A DNA stretch of 64,000 nt, taken from assembly GCF_023264895.1 (NCBI RefSeq), contig NZ_JAHFUY010000016.1, positions 1-64,000 on the forward strand, in the 5' to 3' direction. Origin of the DNA: Herbiconiux sp. (GTDB lineage: Bacteria > Actinomycetota > Actinomycetes > Actinomycetales > Microbacteriaceae). Within the stretch, counting starts at the first letter, position 1; the number at the start of each line of letters is the position of its first letter. The position numbers were made by a program, and so were the translations under genes. Shown here piece after piece: positions 17,577-27,683 of this stretch. A model generated the notes under the pieces. That model was given only the letters and a program-made list of their open reading frames with translations. It did no database searches and had not been told where the DNA came from.

Positions 17577-19214
17577 GTGAGCACAGAGGTGACGACCGGC
17601 CAGCAGAAGACCGTGGCCGCCGACCCCACCGGCTCACGTCTCGACGACTGGTGGCTGCGCCTCATGAGCACCCCGGTGCGCGAGCGGCTGTGGCGCTGGG
17701 GCGGGCCGATCGCGGTCACCCTGCTCGCGGCCGTGCTGCGCCTCGTGAACCTCGGGCATCCGGGAACCCTCGTGTTCGACGAGACGTTCTACGTGAAAGA
17801 CGGCTGGACCACCTGGAACCTCGGCTACGAGGCCACCTGGCCGGGCGACGCCGACCTGCAGTTCAACGCGGGCGTCACCGACATCTTCCAGACCACCGGA
17901 TCGTTCGCCGTGCATCCGCCCCTCGGCAAGTGGATCATCGGGGCCGGGATGGCCCTGTTCGGCGCCGACGACCCGTTCGGCTGGCGCATCGCCGTGGCGC
18001 TCTGCGGCATCCTGCTCGTGCTCGTGACGGTGCTCATCGCCACGAAGCTCTTCCACTCCACGCTCCTGGGCGTGATCGCGGGGTTCCTGCTCGCCATCGA
18101 CGGGCACGCCATCGTGATGAGCCGCGTGGCCATCCTCGACGGCATCTCGGCGCTGTTCCTGCTGCTCGGCTTCGGGGCGGTGCTGCTGGATCGCGAGTGG
18201 CACGCCACCCGGCTGGCGGCGGCCGTCGCGGCGCGCACGCGGCAGCCGTCTGACCTCTCCGCCGATCCCGAGGCCGGGGCCGTTCCGCCCTCCTGGGGCC
18301 CCGTGCTGTGGAACCGCCCGTGGGTGCTCGCCGCCGCCGTGGCCTTCGGGCTCGCCTCGTCGGTGAAGTGGTCCGGCCTGTACTTCCTGGCCGCCTTCGG
18401 GCTCTACCTCGTGGTGGTCGACGCGCTCGCCCGCCGGCGGCTCGGCATCCCGTTCTGGTTCAGCGCCGCCATCCTCAAGCAGGCGCCCGCCACGTTCGTG
18501 CTGCTCGTGCCCGTCGCCGTGCTGACCTACCTCTCCACCTGGGCCGGCTGGTTCGCCACCACCGGCGGCATGTACCGCACCTGGGCCGAGGACACGGGGG
18601 GTCAGTGGACGGGGGCGCTCTCGTGGGTCCCGCTGCCGATCCAAAACTTCTGGCACCTCGAGGTGGCCGTCTACAACTACCACGTGGGTGAGAACTCGCC
18701 GCACCCCTACCAGTCGAACCCGTTCAGCTGGCTCTTCCTCGTGCGGCCCACCCAGATGTACGTGAACGAGGTCGACCCGAGCGCCTGCGGCAGCGCCATC
18801 TGCTACGAGAACATCACCTCGATCGCCAACCCGATCATCTGGTGGTGCGCCACCGCCGCGCTGTTCTACCTGGTCTATCGGCTGGTGCGGAAGCGCGAGT
18901 GGCAGGTGGGGCTCGTGCTCATGGGCATGGTGGCCGGCTACCTGCCGTGGCTGCTCTACCTCAACCGCACGATCTTCCAGTTCTACACGATCGCCTTCGA
19001 GCCCTACATGATCCTCGGGCTGACGTTCGTGATCGGGCTCGCGCTCGGCTCCCGGGATGATCCGCGGGCCGTGCGCACGCGTGCGCTCTGGATCGTGGGC
19101 GCGTTCCTCGTGGTGTGCCTCGCCGTGACCGCGTGGTTCTACCCCGTCTGGACGGCGATCCCCGTGCCGTCCTGGTTCCTGAGCCTGCACTACTGGCTGC
19201 CGAGCTGGCGATGA
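17577..19214 (+). CDS. Dolichyl-phosphate-mannose--protein mannosyltransferase (PMT family)
   Basis: A 545-residue polytopic GT-C glycosyltransferase (GT39) that transfers mannose from polyprenyl phosphate mannose to Ser/Thr of secreted proteins. The acidic DE motif of the first external loop is seen in LVFDETFYVKDGW (residues about 61-73), and VHPPLGKWIIG, AIVMSRVAILDG and the conserved NPFSWLFLVRP follow; about ten hydrophobic helices are predicted. Actinobacterial homologues glycosylate proteins during Sec export, and the Ser/Thr/Pro/Ala-rich lipoproteins in this window are plausible clients. The GTG at 17577 is leaderless (TAGCAT 6 nt before). Confidence 0.95.
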   Translation: MSTEVTTGQQKTVAADPTGSRLDDWWLRLMSTPVRERLWRWGGPIAVTLLAAVLRLVNLGHPGTLVFDETFYVKDGWTTWNLGYEATWPGDADLQFNAGVTDIFQTTGSFAVHPPLGKWIIGAGMALFGADDPFGWRIAVALCGILLVLVTVLIATKLFHSTLLGVIAGFLLAIDGHAIVMSRVAILDGISALFLLLGFGAVLLDREWHATRLAAAVAARTRQPSDLSADPEAGAVPPSWGPVLWNRPWVLAAAVAFGLASSVKWSGLYFLAAFGLYLVVVDALARRRLGIPFWFSAAILKQAPATFVLLVPVAVLTYLSTWAGWFATTGGMYRTWAEDTGGQWTGALSWVPLPIQNFWHLEVAVYNYHVGENSPHPYQSNPFSWLFLVRPTQMYVNEVDPSACGSAICYENITSIANPIIWWCATAALFYLVYRLVRKREWQVGLVLMGMVAGYLPWLLYLNRTIFQFYTIAFEPYMILGLTFVIGLALGSRDDPRAVRTRALWIVGAFLVVCLAVTAWFYPVWTAIPVPSWFLSLHYWLPSWR

Positions 19215-20263
19215 GGGCGCCCGGGGCGTGGGTTCCCGGGGTCCTCGTCGCCGGAGCGGCCGCGGTCGTCGCGTTCGCCGTGCATCTGGCGGCGCCGGCC
19301 GTGCCGATGCTCACGGCCGCCGTGGTGCTCGGCGTGGTGGTGGCGCAGATCCCGGCCCTCCGGCGGCACGTCGACGGCGTTCTGAAGCCCGGTCTCGCCC
19401 TCGCGGCGAGGCCGCTGCTCCGGGTCGGCATCGTGCTGCTCGGGCTGAAGCTGAGCCTCTCCGACATCGCCGGGCTGGGCTGGGCGACCATCGGGGTCAT
19501 CGTCGCGATCGTCGTGCTGACGTTCCTCGCCACGCTGGCGCTCGGCCGCCGGCTGCGGCTGCCCGGCACGCAGCCCATCCTCATCGCCGCCGGGTTCTCC
19601 ATCTGCGGAGCCTCCGCGATCGGTGCCGTGGGCGCCGTGACCCGCAGCAAGGACGAGGACGCGGCGACGGCGGTGGCCCTCGTGACCCTCTGCGGAACGC
19701 TCGCGATCGCCGTGCTGCCGGTGCTGGCCATCCCGCTCGGGATGTCGCCGGAGGAGTTCGGGCTGTGGGTGGGGCTGAGCGTGCACGACGTGGGGCAGGT
19801 CGTCGCGACGGCTCAGATCGCGGGGCCGGCCGCACTCGCCGCCGCCGTCGTGGTGAAGCTCACGCGGGTGCTGACCCTGGCGCCGATGGTGGCGACCGTC
19901 GGCCTCCTCCAGCGGCGCTCCGACCGCCGGTCGGCCGGTGCGGACGCTCCCGAGCCCGGGAAGCGGCCGGCGATCGTGCCGCTGTTCGTGCTGGGATTCG
20001 TGGCGGCCGTGCTGGTGCGCTCGTTCCTGCTGCCGCTCGTGGGCGGAGGCGCATCCGGCGTCGGGACGGGTGCCGCCAACGTCATCCTGGAGACGGCCGA
20101 CGTGCTGCAGACCGCGCTCTTCGGCCTCGCGCTCTTCGCGCTGGGCACGGGGATCCGTTTCGCCCAGCTCGCGCGCACCGGGTGGCGCGCCCTCGTGGTG
20201 GGACTGGCATCCTGGGCCCTCATCGCCGTGCTCTCGCTCGCCGCGGTCGAGCTGCTCTCGTGA
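19211..20263 (+). CDS. YeiH family putative sulfate exporter
   Basis: A 350-residue membrane protein with about ten hydrophobic helices from the conserved hypothetical 698 (YeiH/UPF0324) family. The signature LLRVGIVLLGLKLSL, the FSICGASAIGAV motif and GLSVHDVGQVVATA are clear. The family is often labelled a sulfate exporter, but direct evidence is thin. The ATG at 19211 sits inside the stop codon of the mannosyltransferase (ATGA), so the two are cotranscribed; the shared function is not obvious. Confidence 0.9.
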   Translation: MRAPGAWVPGVLVAGAAAVVAFAVHLAAPAVPMLTAAVVLGVVVAQIPALRRHVDGVLKPGLALAARPLLRVGIVLLGLKLSLSDIAGLGWATIGVIVAIVVLTFLATLALGRRLRLPGTQPILIAAGFSICGASAIGAVGAVTRSKDEDAATAVALVTLCGTLAIAVLPVLAIPLGMSPEEFGLWVGLSVHDVGQVVATAQIAGPAALAAAVVVKLTRVLTLAPMVATVGLLQRRSDRRSAGADAPEPGKRPAIVPLFVLGFVAAVLVRSFLLPLVGGGASGVGTGAANVILETADVLQTALFGLALFALGTGIRFAQLARTGWRALVVGLASWALIAVLSLAAVELLS

Positions 20264-20295
20264 GGCGGCCTGAGCCGGGGCTCCTCGGCGGTCAG

Positions 20296-20301
20296 TAGGC
20301 T
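20296..20301 (+). promoter_or_regulatory. Leaderless -10 hexamer of the SARP-type regulator
   Basis: TAGGCT ends 7 nt before the GTG at 20309, 33 nt after the YeiH stop. Confidence 0.5.
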
Positions 20302-20308
20302 CGGCAGG

Positions 20309-23300
20309 GTGAGTGGAGCGGTGGCCGCAGCGCCCGAGATGCGCGCCAGGCGCGTCGGCGTGCTCGGTCCCGTGGCCGTCTGGCGTGACGGCGTCTGGGT
20401 GGAGCCGTCGGGCGCGCGCGCCAAGGGTCTGATCGCCGCGCTCGCCCTCGCCGCACCGCGCGCCGTGTCGGGGGAGGCGCTCCGCGACGACATCTGGGGC
20501 GACGATCCTCCCGGCGACGCCCGCGGTGCACTCCAGGCGCTGGTGTCGCGCGCCCGCAGCGCCCACGGGAGCGAGCTGATCGAGTCGACGACCTCGGGCT
20601 ACCGGCTCGGGGTCCGCCCCGAGGAGACCGATCTGGGAGCGGCTTCGGAGGCCGCCGCCGCCGGTCGCGATGCCCTCGCGCGGGGCGACGTCGAGGAGGC
20701 CGACCGCGCCGCACGGTCAGCGCTCGCGCTGTGGCGCGGCGATCCCGGTGCCGACCTCGCGCCGGGGGCCGTCGCCGACGAGCTGGCAGAGCGGGCATCC
20801 AGGCTGCGGCGCTCGCTCGAGACGACGGCGGCCTCGGCGGCCCTTGCCAGAGGCGAGGCCGCGGAGGGCGAGGAGATCGCGCGCCGGCTGGTCGCCGGGT
20901 CGCCCTACGACGACAGCGCCCAGCTCCTGCTCATGCGGGCGCTCGACGCGCTCGGGCGGTCGACGGATGCGGTGGCCCAGTTCGCGGAGTTCCGCGCCCG
21001 GGTGCAGGACGCGTTCGGCACGAGTCCCTCCCCCGAGCTCCAGGCGCTGCATCTCGAGCTGCTCGACCGGGACGGCACTTCCGCACAGACGGAGGAGCGG
21101 GCGAGCGCGCCGGAGAACGAGCGGGCAGCAGAGCGGATGCGCGGGCGCCCCGGTGCTGGGCGCGACGCTCGGCGCGGCGTCGGGCGCGGCATCCGGGCGG
21201 CGCCGAACGCGTTGATCGGGCGGGAATCCGCCGTGGCCGCTGTGCTGCGGTCGCTCGACGAGGCGCGGGTGACCACGATCCTCGGCCCGGGCGGCCTCGG
21301 CAAGACGAGGCTGGCGCACGAGGTCGCCGAGCGGGCGCTCGAGCGCTTCCCGTTCGTGGTGGTGGTCGAGCTCGCGAGTGTGCGCGACGCCGACGACGTG
21401 GTGATCGCGCTGGCGACCGCTCTCGGCATCCGCGAGGGCGCGACGTCACGACGGATGGGCGATCAGGTCGTGCGCGCCGACCTGCGCACGCGCATCCTCG
21501 ATCGACTCGCCGAGCAGCCCACGCTGCTCGTGGTCGACAACTGCGAGCACCTCGTCGACGCCGCGGCGGAGTGGATCGCCGCCCTCACCGCCGAGCTGCC
21601 GCAGCTGAGCGTGCTCGCCACGAGCCGCACCGCGCTGGCGCTCTCGAGCGAGCGGGTCTACGCCCTGCAGCCGCTCGGCAGCTCCCGTGCCGAGGTGCCG
21701 GATGGGGCCGGGGGCGACGACGACGCGGACGATCCTGCCGTGCAGCTCTTCGTCGACCGCGCGACCGCAGCTCGACCCGGCGCCGCCCTTCCCCGCGACG
21801 TCGTGGCGCGGCTCTGCGAGCGCCTCGACGGCCTGCCGCTGGCCATCGAGCTCGCCGCGGCACGCATCCGGTCGATGTCGCTCGACGAGGTCGAGCGCCG
21901 CCTCGGCAACCGGTTCTCGCTGCTCACCGGGGGTGACCGCAGCGCTCCCGAGCGGCATCGCACGCTGCTGGCCGTGATCGAGTGGAGCTGGAACCTGCTC
22001 GACTCCGACGAGCAGCGCGCGCTCGCGGTGCTCTCCGAGTTCGCCGACGGCTTCAGCGCCGAGGCGGCCCGTGCCGTCGTGCGGAGCGCAGCGGCGGCCA
22101 CCGGCAGGCGGGCGGGAACCGGCGCAGGGGAAGCGATACCGGCCGACACGATCGACTATGCCGTCGACGACGCCGTCGACGACGCCCTCGACTCGCTCGT
22201 CGCCCAGTCGCTCGTGACCGTCTCCGAGCTGCCCGCATCCTCGGGTGGCGGCGTCCGGTTCCGGATGCTCGAGACGGTGCGCGAGTTCGGTCGGCTGCAG
22301 CTCGAGCGCCGTGCGGAGAGCGCTGCCGCGCAGGACGCCCTCTTCGCCTGGGCCGACGAGACGGGACGGGCATTGCAGCCGCAGCTCACGGGTCCCCGCC
22401 AGGTGGACGTGTTCGCGGTGGTGGGACTCGAGGAGGACAACCTCATCGACCAGCTGCGCCGCGCGATCGCCGCCGAGCACCCCGACATCGTCTCCGGTGT
22501 CTTCCCGCTGCTCGCCAACCACTGGATCCTGCGGAGCACACCGACCGAGGTGGTGGCGTTCGCCCTGCCCGTGCTCGACACCGTGCGGCGGTACCGCCCG
22601 GATCCGGACCGGCTCGAGGCGCTCGCCTGGACTCTCGTCTTCGCGGGGATCGGCCTGCTCTCGGCGGGCGACCGTCGGTTCGCCGTGGTGCTGTCGCAGC
22701 TGCGGAAGACGCTCGCGGCGCGCGCCGGCAGCGACAGGACCAGTGGCGTGGGCGACGAGACCACGGCGAACCCCGATACCCCGCGCCTGCTCGCGATGAG
22801 CTCCCTCCTGCTCGCGCTGGGCGCCATGGACCGCGTGCTCGCAGTGATCGACCGGTTGCAGTCCTACCGCGACCCCCAGGCGGCACTGCTCGGCTGCCTC
22901 GCCGGCGCAGCCGCGGCCGAGAACGCGGGCCGCCCGCGCGATGCCGAGGCCCTGGCCCGGCGTGCGGTGACGATCGCCGAATCGGTGGGCGACACGTGGG
23001 GCACCGCCTCGGCCGCCCAGCTGCTCGCCCAGCTGCACAGCCAGAGCGCCGAGCCCGCCGAGGCCCTCCGCTGGGCGAGGCGGAGCCGCGAGGGGATGGA
23101 GCGCATCGCCGCCCTCGAGGACCTGCGCCAGCTCGACTGGATGATCGCGGTGAACGAGCTCGCCCTCGGGCACCTCGACGAGGCGAGCCGCGTGTTCGAG
23201 GAGCTGGCGACGACCCCGGGCCAGGCGGACGGCGTGGACATCGTCTCGATCGGCCTCGCCGGTCGCGCCGAGGTGCTGCGAGCCCGAGGCCTCGCGGCCG

Positions 23301-23806
23301 AGGCGGCAGAGGCGAACCGCCTCGTGCTCTCGTCGTTCCGGGTGCCGAGGACCAAGGGCTCCCCGTGGTACCAGATGATCCTCTCGAGCGTCCTCGCCAC
23401 GCTCGTCGTCGACGGCACGGACGCACCAGGCGAGACCCGGGCCCTCGCTCGGCGGCTCCGGTCCCGCGTGCTGGCGGGCCTCCGTCTCGCCGCGGGCTTC
23501 ACCGACAACCCGGTCCTCGGCTCCTCGGTCATCGGCCTCGCCACCTGGGCGGCCGAGAGCACGGAGCCCGGCCTCCGGGCCGCCGCGCCCGAGCTCCTCG
23601 CGCTGGCCGAGCTGATGGGCGCCCGCCAGGACAATCCGGGGCTCCACCTCGCCCCGCTGCGCGCCCGCTTCGCCGACTCGCTCGGAGAGCCCGCCGTGCT
23701 CTCGGCCCGCGCATCCGCCGCCCTCGTGCCCCACCCCGAGCGGCCCGAGCGTGTCGCAGCTCTGCTGCGCACACCCGGGCCGTGGTCGTGGGGCTGGAGG
23801 GACTAG
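20309..23806 (+). CDS. SARP-type regulator: BTAD wHTH + NB-ARC ATPase + TPR-like helical repeats
   Basis: A 1165-residue STAND regulator. Residues about 12-103 form an OmpR-like winged helix, 105-255 the bacterial transcriptional activation domain (BTAD), and a variable linker leads to an NB-ARC-type NTPase with Walker A GPGGLGKT (326-333) and Walker B LLVVDNCEHL, followed by the PLAIELAAARI GLPL-type motif. The last 500 residues are Ala/Leu-rich helices of TPR character. Such AfsR/SARP proteins bind direct repeats and often switch on specialised metabolism; no biosynthetic cluster is seen here, so the target is unknown. The nearest candidate is the convergent DrrAB exporter, whose gene end overlaps by 4 bp. 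Confidence 0.92.
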   Translation: MSGAVAAAPEMRARRVGVLGPVAVWRDGVWVEPSGARAKGLIAALALAAPRAVSGEALRDDIWGDDPPGDARGALQALVSRARSAHGSELIESTTSGYRLGVRPEETDLGAASEAAAAGRDALARGDVEEADRAARSALALWRGDPGADLAPGAVADELAERASRLRRSLETTAASAALARGEAAEGEEIARRLVAGSPYDDSAQLLLMRALDALGRSTDAVAQFAEFRARVQDAFGTSPSPELQALHLELLDRDGTSAQTEERASAPENERAAERMRGRPGAGRDARRGVGRGIRAAPNALIGRESAVAAVLRSLDEARVTTILGPGGLGKTRLAHEVAERALERFPFVVVVELASVRDADDVVIALATALGIREGATSRRMGDQVVRADLRTRILDRLAEQPTLLVVDNCEHLVDAAAEWIAALTAELPQLSVLATSRTALALSSERVYALQPLGSSRAEVPDGAGGDDDADDPAVQLFVDRATAARPGAALPRDVVARLCERLDGLPLAIELAAARIRSMSLDEVERRLGNRFSLLTGGDRSAPERHRTLLAVIEWSWNLLDSDEQRALAVLSEFADGFSAEAARAVVRSAAAATGRRAGTGAGEAIPADTIDYAVDDAVDDALDSLVAQSLVTVSELPASSGGGVRFRMLETVREFGRLQLERRAESAAAQDALFAWADETGRALQPQLTGPRQVDVFAVVGLEEDNLIDQLRRAIAAEHPDIVSGVFPLLANHWILRSTPTEVVAFALPVLDTVRRYRPDPDRLEALAWTLVFAGIGLLSAGDRRFAVVLSQLRKTLAARAGSDRTSGVGDETTANPDTPRLLAMSSLLLALGAMDRVLAVIDRLQSYRDPQAALLGCLAGAAAAENAGRPRDAEALARRAVTIAESVGDTWGTASAAQLLAQLHSQSAEPAEALRWARRSREGMERIAALEDLRQLDWMIAVNELALGHLDEASRVFEELATTPGQADGVDIVSIGLAGRAEVLRARGLAAEAAEANRLVLSSFRVPRTKGSPWYQMILSSVLATLVVDGTDAPGETRALARRLRSRVLAGLRLAAGFTDNPVLGSSVIGLATWAAESTEPGLRAAAPELLALAELMGARQDNPGLHLAPLRARFADSLGEPAVLSARASAALVPHPERPERVAALLRTPGPWSWGWRD

Positions 23807-24614
23807 GCCTTCTTCATGTAGGCCCGCACCGTCAGCGGGGCGAAGACCGCCACGATGATCGCCGCGCCGAGGAGCGAGATCCAGGCGTCGCCGCCGAAGG
23901 TCGCCGTGTTCGCCAGATCGCGGACGGCGGTGACGAGGTGCGACACCGGGTTGACGTTCACGAACCACTGCAGGAAGGGCGGCAGCGTGTCGACCGGCAC
24001 GAAGGCGTTCGAGAGGAACGTCAGCGGGAAGAGCACGAGGAAAGAGATGCCCTGCACGCTCGCGGCACTCCGGGCGATGACGCCGAAGAACGCGAAGATC
24101 CAGCTGATCGCCCAGGAGCAGACGATCACGAGGAGGCCGGCGAGCACCACCGCGCCGAGCCCGCCCTCGGGGCGGTAGCCCAGTGCGAAGCCCATCGCGA
24201 AGGTGAGCGTGGTGGCGATGGCGTAGCGCACAGTGTCGGCCAGCAGGGCTCCGGCCAGCGGGGCGATGCGGGCGATCGGCAGCGACTTGAAGCGGTCGAA
24301 GACCCCCTTGTCCATGTCCTCCCGCAGCTGCACGCCCGTGACGACGCTCGTGGTGACGACCGTCTGCACGAGGATCCCGGGGATCAGAAGCGGCAGGTAG
24401 TCCGCCACGCTCCCCGCGATCGCGCCGCCGAAGATGTAGGTGAACATGAGCGTGAAGATGATCGGCTGCACCGTCACGTCGATCAGCTGCTCGGGGGTGC
24501 GACGCATCTTGATGAGCCCGCGACCGGCCATGCTGAACGAGTTCCGCACGGTCTGAGCGAGGCCCACGTGGTTCTTGAGGGTGCGTGAGGCACCGGGGGT
24601 GATGGTCAGTGCGG

Positions 24615-24618
<4 letters not shown>
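23803..24618 (-). CDS. DrrB-type ABC-2 exporter permease
   Basis: A 271-residue ABC-2 membrane protein with six hydrophobic segments, similar to daunorubicin resistance DrrB. Typical features are the N-terminal cytosolic part, RRTPEQLIDVTVQPIIF leading into helix 1, FVPVDTLPPFLQWFVNVNPVSH before the last helices, and VTAVRDL. Its ATG at 24618 overlaps the ATPase stop (ATGA) and its 3' end overlaps the convergent SARP gene by 4 bp. It would export a hydrophobic compound or lipid; the substrate is unknown. Confidence 0.93.
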
Positions 24619-25682
<1,064 letters not shown>

Positions 25683-25756
25683 GGAGGACGTCCTTTCATC
25701 GTGGATGTCCCCACTCTGCGCGGGGGCGCAGACACGACGCCGACGTCACGCTGACG

Positions 25757-25792
25757 CACCGCTGACACGGTCCGGGAACCGTGTCAGCGGTG
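25757..25792 (-). terminator. Stem-loop terminator after rtcB
   Basis: A perfect 15-bp inverted repeat (25757-25771 and 25778-25792, CACCGCTGACACGGT and its complement) with a 6-nt loop starts 4 nt after the rtcB stop codon. There is no U-run, which is common for actinobacterial terminators. As it also lies 75 nt upstream of the drrA start, an operator role for a dimeric repressor is an alternative. Confidence 0.7.
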
Positions 25793-25795
25793 TGG

Positions 25796-26983
25796 TCAGT
25801 CGCCCTTCACGTTGACGAGCTGACGCAGCGTGTGCCGGATGCGCACGAGGTCGCGCGCATCCTCCATCACGCGGTCGATCGGCTTGTAGGCCTGCGGGAT
25901 CTCGTCGATGAAGGCGTCGGTGTCGCGGAACTCGATCCCCGTCATCGCCTCCCTCAGCTGGTCGTGCGTGAAGGTCTTGCGGGCCCGCGACCGCGAGTAC
26001 TCCCGCCCCGCACCGTGCGGAGAGGAGTTCAGCGCCATCGGGTTGCCCGCGCCCTCCACGACGTACGAGGCCGTGCCCATCGACCCCGGGATGAGGCCAG
26101 GGGCGCCGTCGGTGGCGATGATGGCGCCCTTCCGGGAGACCCACACCTCCTTGCCGAAGTGCTTCTCCTGCTCCGTGAAGTTGTGGTGGCAGTTGATCCG
26201 CTCGCGCTCGGCGACCGGCTCCCCCATCCACTCCGACACCTGGCGCACGACCCGGTCCATCATCTCCTCGCGGTTCAGCAGGGCGTAGTGCTGGGCCCAG
26301 CGCAGCTCGGCGATGTAGGCGTCGAACTCCGGCGTCTCCTCCACGAGGTAGGCGAGGTCGGGGTCCGGCAGCTCGATCCAGTTCTTCTTCGCGTGGGCGC
26401 GGGCGATCTCGATGTGGTGCTGCGCGATCCGGTTGCCCACGCCCCGGCTGCCCGAGTGCAGGAACAGCCAGATGGCGTCGGTCTCGTCGGCCGACACCTC
26501 GATGAAGTGGTTGCCGGAGCCGAGCGAGCCCAGCTGCAGCCGCCACCGCTTGGCACGGGCATCCGGATCGAACCCGGCCGCCTCGGCGAGCTCCTCGAGC
26601 TCGCGGATGCGCGGCTCGGCCGTCTCGACGACCTTGCGGTTCACCCCTCCCGCCGAGAGCGGGATGGCGCGCTCGATCTGCTCGCGGAGCTCCGCGAGCC
26701 CCTTCGGGTCGGTGGCGGCGCGCTTCGCGAGGTCTGCGCGCGTGTACTGCGTCTTCACTGCGATCATGCCGCAGCCGATGTCGACTCCCACCGCCGCCGG
26801 GATGATGGCTCCCAGCGTGGGGATGACCGAGCCGACGGTCGCGCCGAGTCCGAGGTGCGCATCCGGCATGAGGGCCAGGTGCGGGAACACGAACGGCATG
26901 GTGGAGGTGGTGACGGCCTGCGCGCGCGCGTTCTCGTCGAGGATGCTCGCCCAGGAGTACAGGCGATCGGTGATCTTCTCCAT
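25796..26983 (-). CDS. rtcB: RNA-splicing ligase RtcB
   Basis: A 395-residue GTP- and Mn2+-dependent RNA ligase that joins 2',3'-cyclic phosphate and 5'-OH ends. Metal-site residues are present in VDIGCGM (Asp68, Cys71), SGNHFIEV (His159) and HSGSRGVG (His176), the NCHHNF motif near 265, and the guanylated histidine His323 in SSPHGAGREYSR. It is shorter than the 408-residue E. coli enzyme, in line with the actinobacterial type. AAAGGA precedes the ATG. No rtcA, rtcR or archease gene is nearby, so it stands alone behind an unusual 328-bp leader. Confidence 0.96.
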   Translation of the reverse strand: MEKITDRLYSWASILDENARAQAVTTSTMPFVFPHLALMPDAHLGLGATVGSVIPTLGAIIPAAVGVDIGCGMIAVKTQYTRADLAKRAATDPKGLAELREQIERAIPLSAGGVNRKVVETAEPRIRELEELAEAAGFDPDARAKRWRLQLGSLGSGNHFIEVSADETDAIWLFLHSGSRGVGNRIAQHHIEIARAHAKKNWIELPDPDLAYLVEETPEFDAYIAELRWAQHYALLNREEMMDRVVRQVSEWMGEPVAERERINCHHNFTEQEKHFGKEVWVSRKGAIIATDGAPGLIPGSMGTASYVVEGAGNPMALNSSPHGAGREYSRSRARKTFTHDQLREAMTGIEFRDTDAFIDEIPQAYKPIDRVMEDARDLVRIRHTLRQLVNVKGD

Positions 26984-27311
26984 GATCCTTTCTCTCTGTG
27001 TGCTTGTTCTTCACGGGCCCTCGTCCGGGGCGCCCTGACCGCGCGGGCAGGAGGCGGTGGGCCCGTCGCGGACGACGAAGAAGCCCCGGACCTCGACGGG
27101 TGCGGGGCTGGGCTGCCGGGCCGGAAGGGCCGGGCGATCAGGCCAGGTGCACCGCGTCGATGATCGTGTTGCGCTCGAGAAGGAGGCGCTGCTGTCGGTC
27201 GTTGCGATACGTCACGATGCGTCCTCTCACTGCTCTGGCTGGTCTGACTGGTCTGGCTGGTGCGCTGCACGCGATGCGCGCGGGCGGGCTCCGCGGATTC
27301 GCGGGGCCGGA
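26984..27311 (-). other. Long leader between the SMR gene and rtcB with possible attenuator
   Basis: A 328-bp stretch without a standard gene. In minus-strand order it holds approximate tandem repeats of the GACCAG(T/C)CA type (about 27260-27225), a possible 25-codon ORF (27215-27138), and a GC-rich stem GCCCCG/CGGGGC with inner ACC/GGT followed by TTCTTCG around 27110-27078, which has the look of an intrinsic terminator or attenuator, then the rtcB ribosome binding site. The layout suggests leader-peptide control, but this is inference. Confidence 0.4.
27138..27215 (-). CDS. Possible 25-aa leader peptide upstream of rtcB
   Basis: A GTG-started reading frame of 25 codons (begins MTYRNDRQQ, ends DAVHLA) preceded by GAGAGGA at 7-13 nt. 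The peptide has many Arg, Gln and Leu codons (QQRLLLER). A terminator-like stem lies downstream before rtcB. I do not recognise the peptide, and a random ORF of this length is possible. Confidence 0.3.
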   Translation of the reverse strand: MTYRNDRQQRLLLERNTIIDAVHLA

Positions 27312-27626
27312 TCAGTGTAGGAGCTTCAGGCCCACGACACAAGCGACGATGCCGAGCACGAGCAGCATCTTGACGATCGAGAACGACTCCCCGCCGAAGG
27401 CCATGCCGTAGCCCACGGTGAGCGCGGCCCCGATCCCGACCCAGACGGCGTAGCCCGTGCCGACCGGGATGGTGCGGAGGGCGAAGGCGAGACCGGCCAT
27501 GCTCGCCAGGAGGCCGCCGGCGAAGATCACGGTCGGCCAGAGCTTGGTGAAGCCCTCCGAGCGGCCGAGGGCGGTGGCCCAGACGGCTTCGAGAACACCG
27601 GATGCGATCAGGATGATCCAGGACAT
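27312..27626 (-). CDS. Small multidrug resistance (SMR) protein, probable guanidinium exporter Gdx/SugE
   Basis: A 104-residue four-helix SMR transporter working as a dual-topology homodimer that exchanges protons for a cationic substrate. The essential glutamate is Glu13 in SGVLEAVWA, and GFTKLWPT after helix 1 matches the SugE/Gdx subgroup, as do TGYAVWVGIGAA and GESFSIVKM in helices 3 and 4. Gdx proteins export guanidinium, and a guanidine-III riboswitch directly upstream makes that assignment strong. AGGAG lies 7-11 nt before the ATG. Single gene, unlike the paired SMRs seen after some of these riboswitches. Confidence 0.93.
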   Translation of the reverse strand: MSWIILIASGVLEAVWATALGRSEGFTKLWPTVIFAGGLLASMAGLAFALRTIPVGTGYAVWVGIGAALTVGYGMAFGGESFSIVKMLLVLGIVACVVGLKLLH

Positions 27627-27649
27627 GACTGACTCCTACGTGGTCAGTC
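27627..27649 (-). promoter_or_regulatory. Ribosome-binding-site hairpin of the guanidine switch
   Basis: GACTGAC (27649-27643) can pair perfectly with GTCAGTC (27633-27627), which abuts the ATG. The loop carries AGGA and the stem its final G, so the hairpin would hide the ribosome binding site AGGAG. Its 5' strand overlaps the aptamer 3' strand, giving two exclusive folds. Confidence 0.6.
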
Positions 27650-27682
27650 TTGTCGCTCTCCGGGTACTGCGCCCTCGTCCGG
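27643..27682 (-). ncRNA. Guanidine-III (ykkC-III) riboswitch
   Basis: On the minus strand, in order, CCGGACGAGG (27682-27673), GTACCCGG (27667-27660) and GACAAGAC (27654-27647) match the invariant blocks of the guanidine-III aptamer as I remember it from the Thermobifida fusca crystal-structure RNA. The two CCGG blocks can form P1. The pseudoknot between CAGT (27669-27666) and ACTG (27648-27645) has only four contiguous pairs here, shorter than in that RNA. It lies directly before the ribosome binding site of an SMR gene of the Gdx type, the standard target. Confidence 0.85.
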
Positions 27683-27683
27683 A

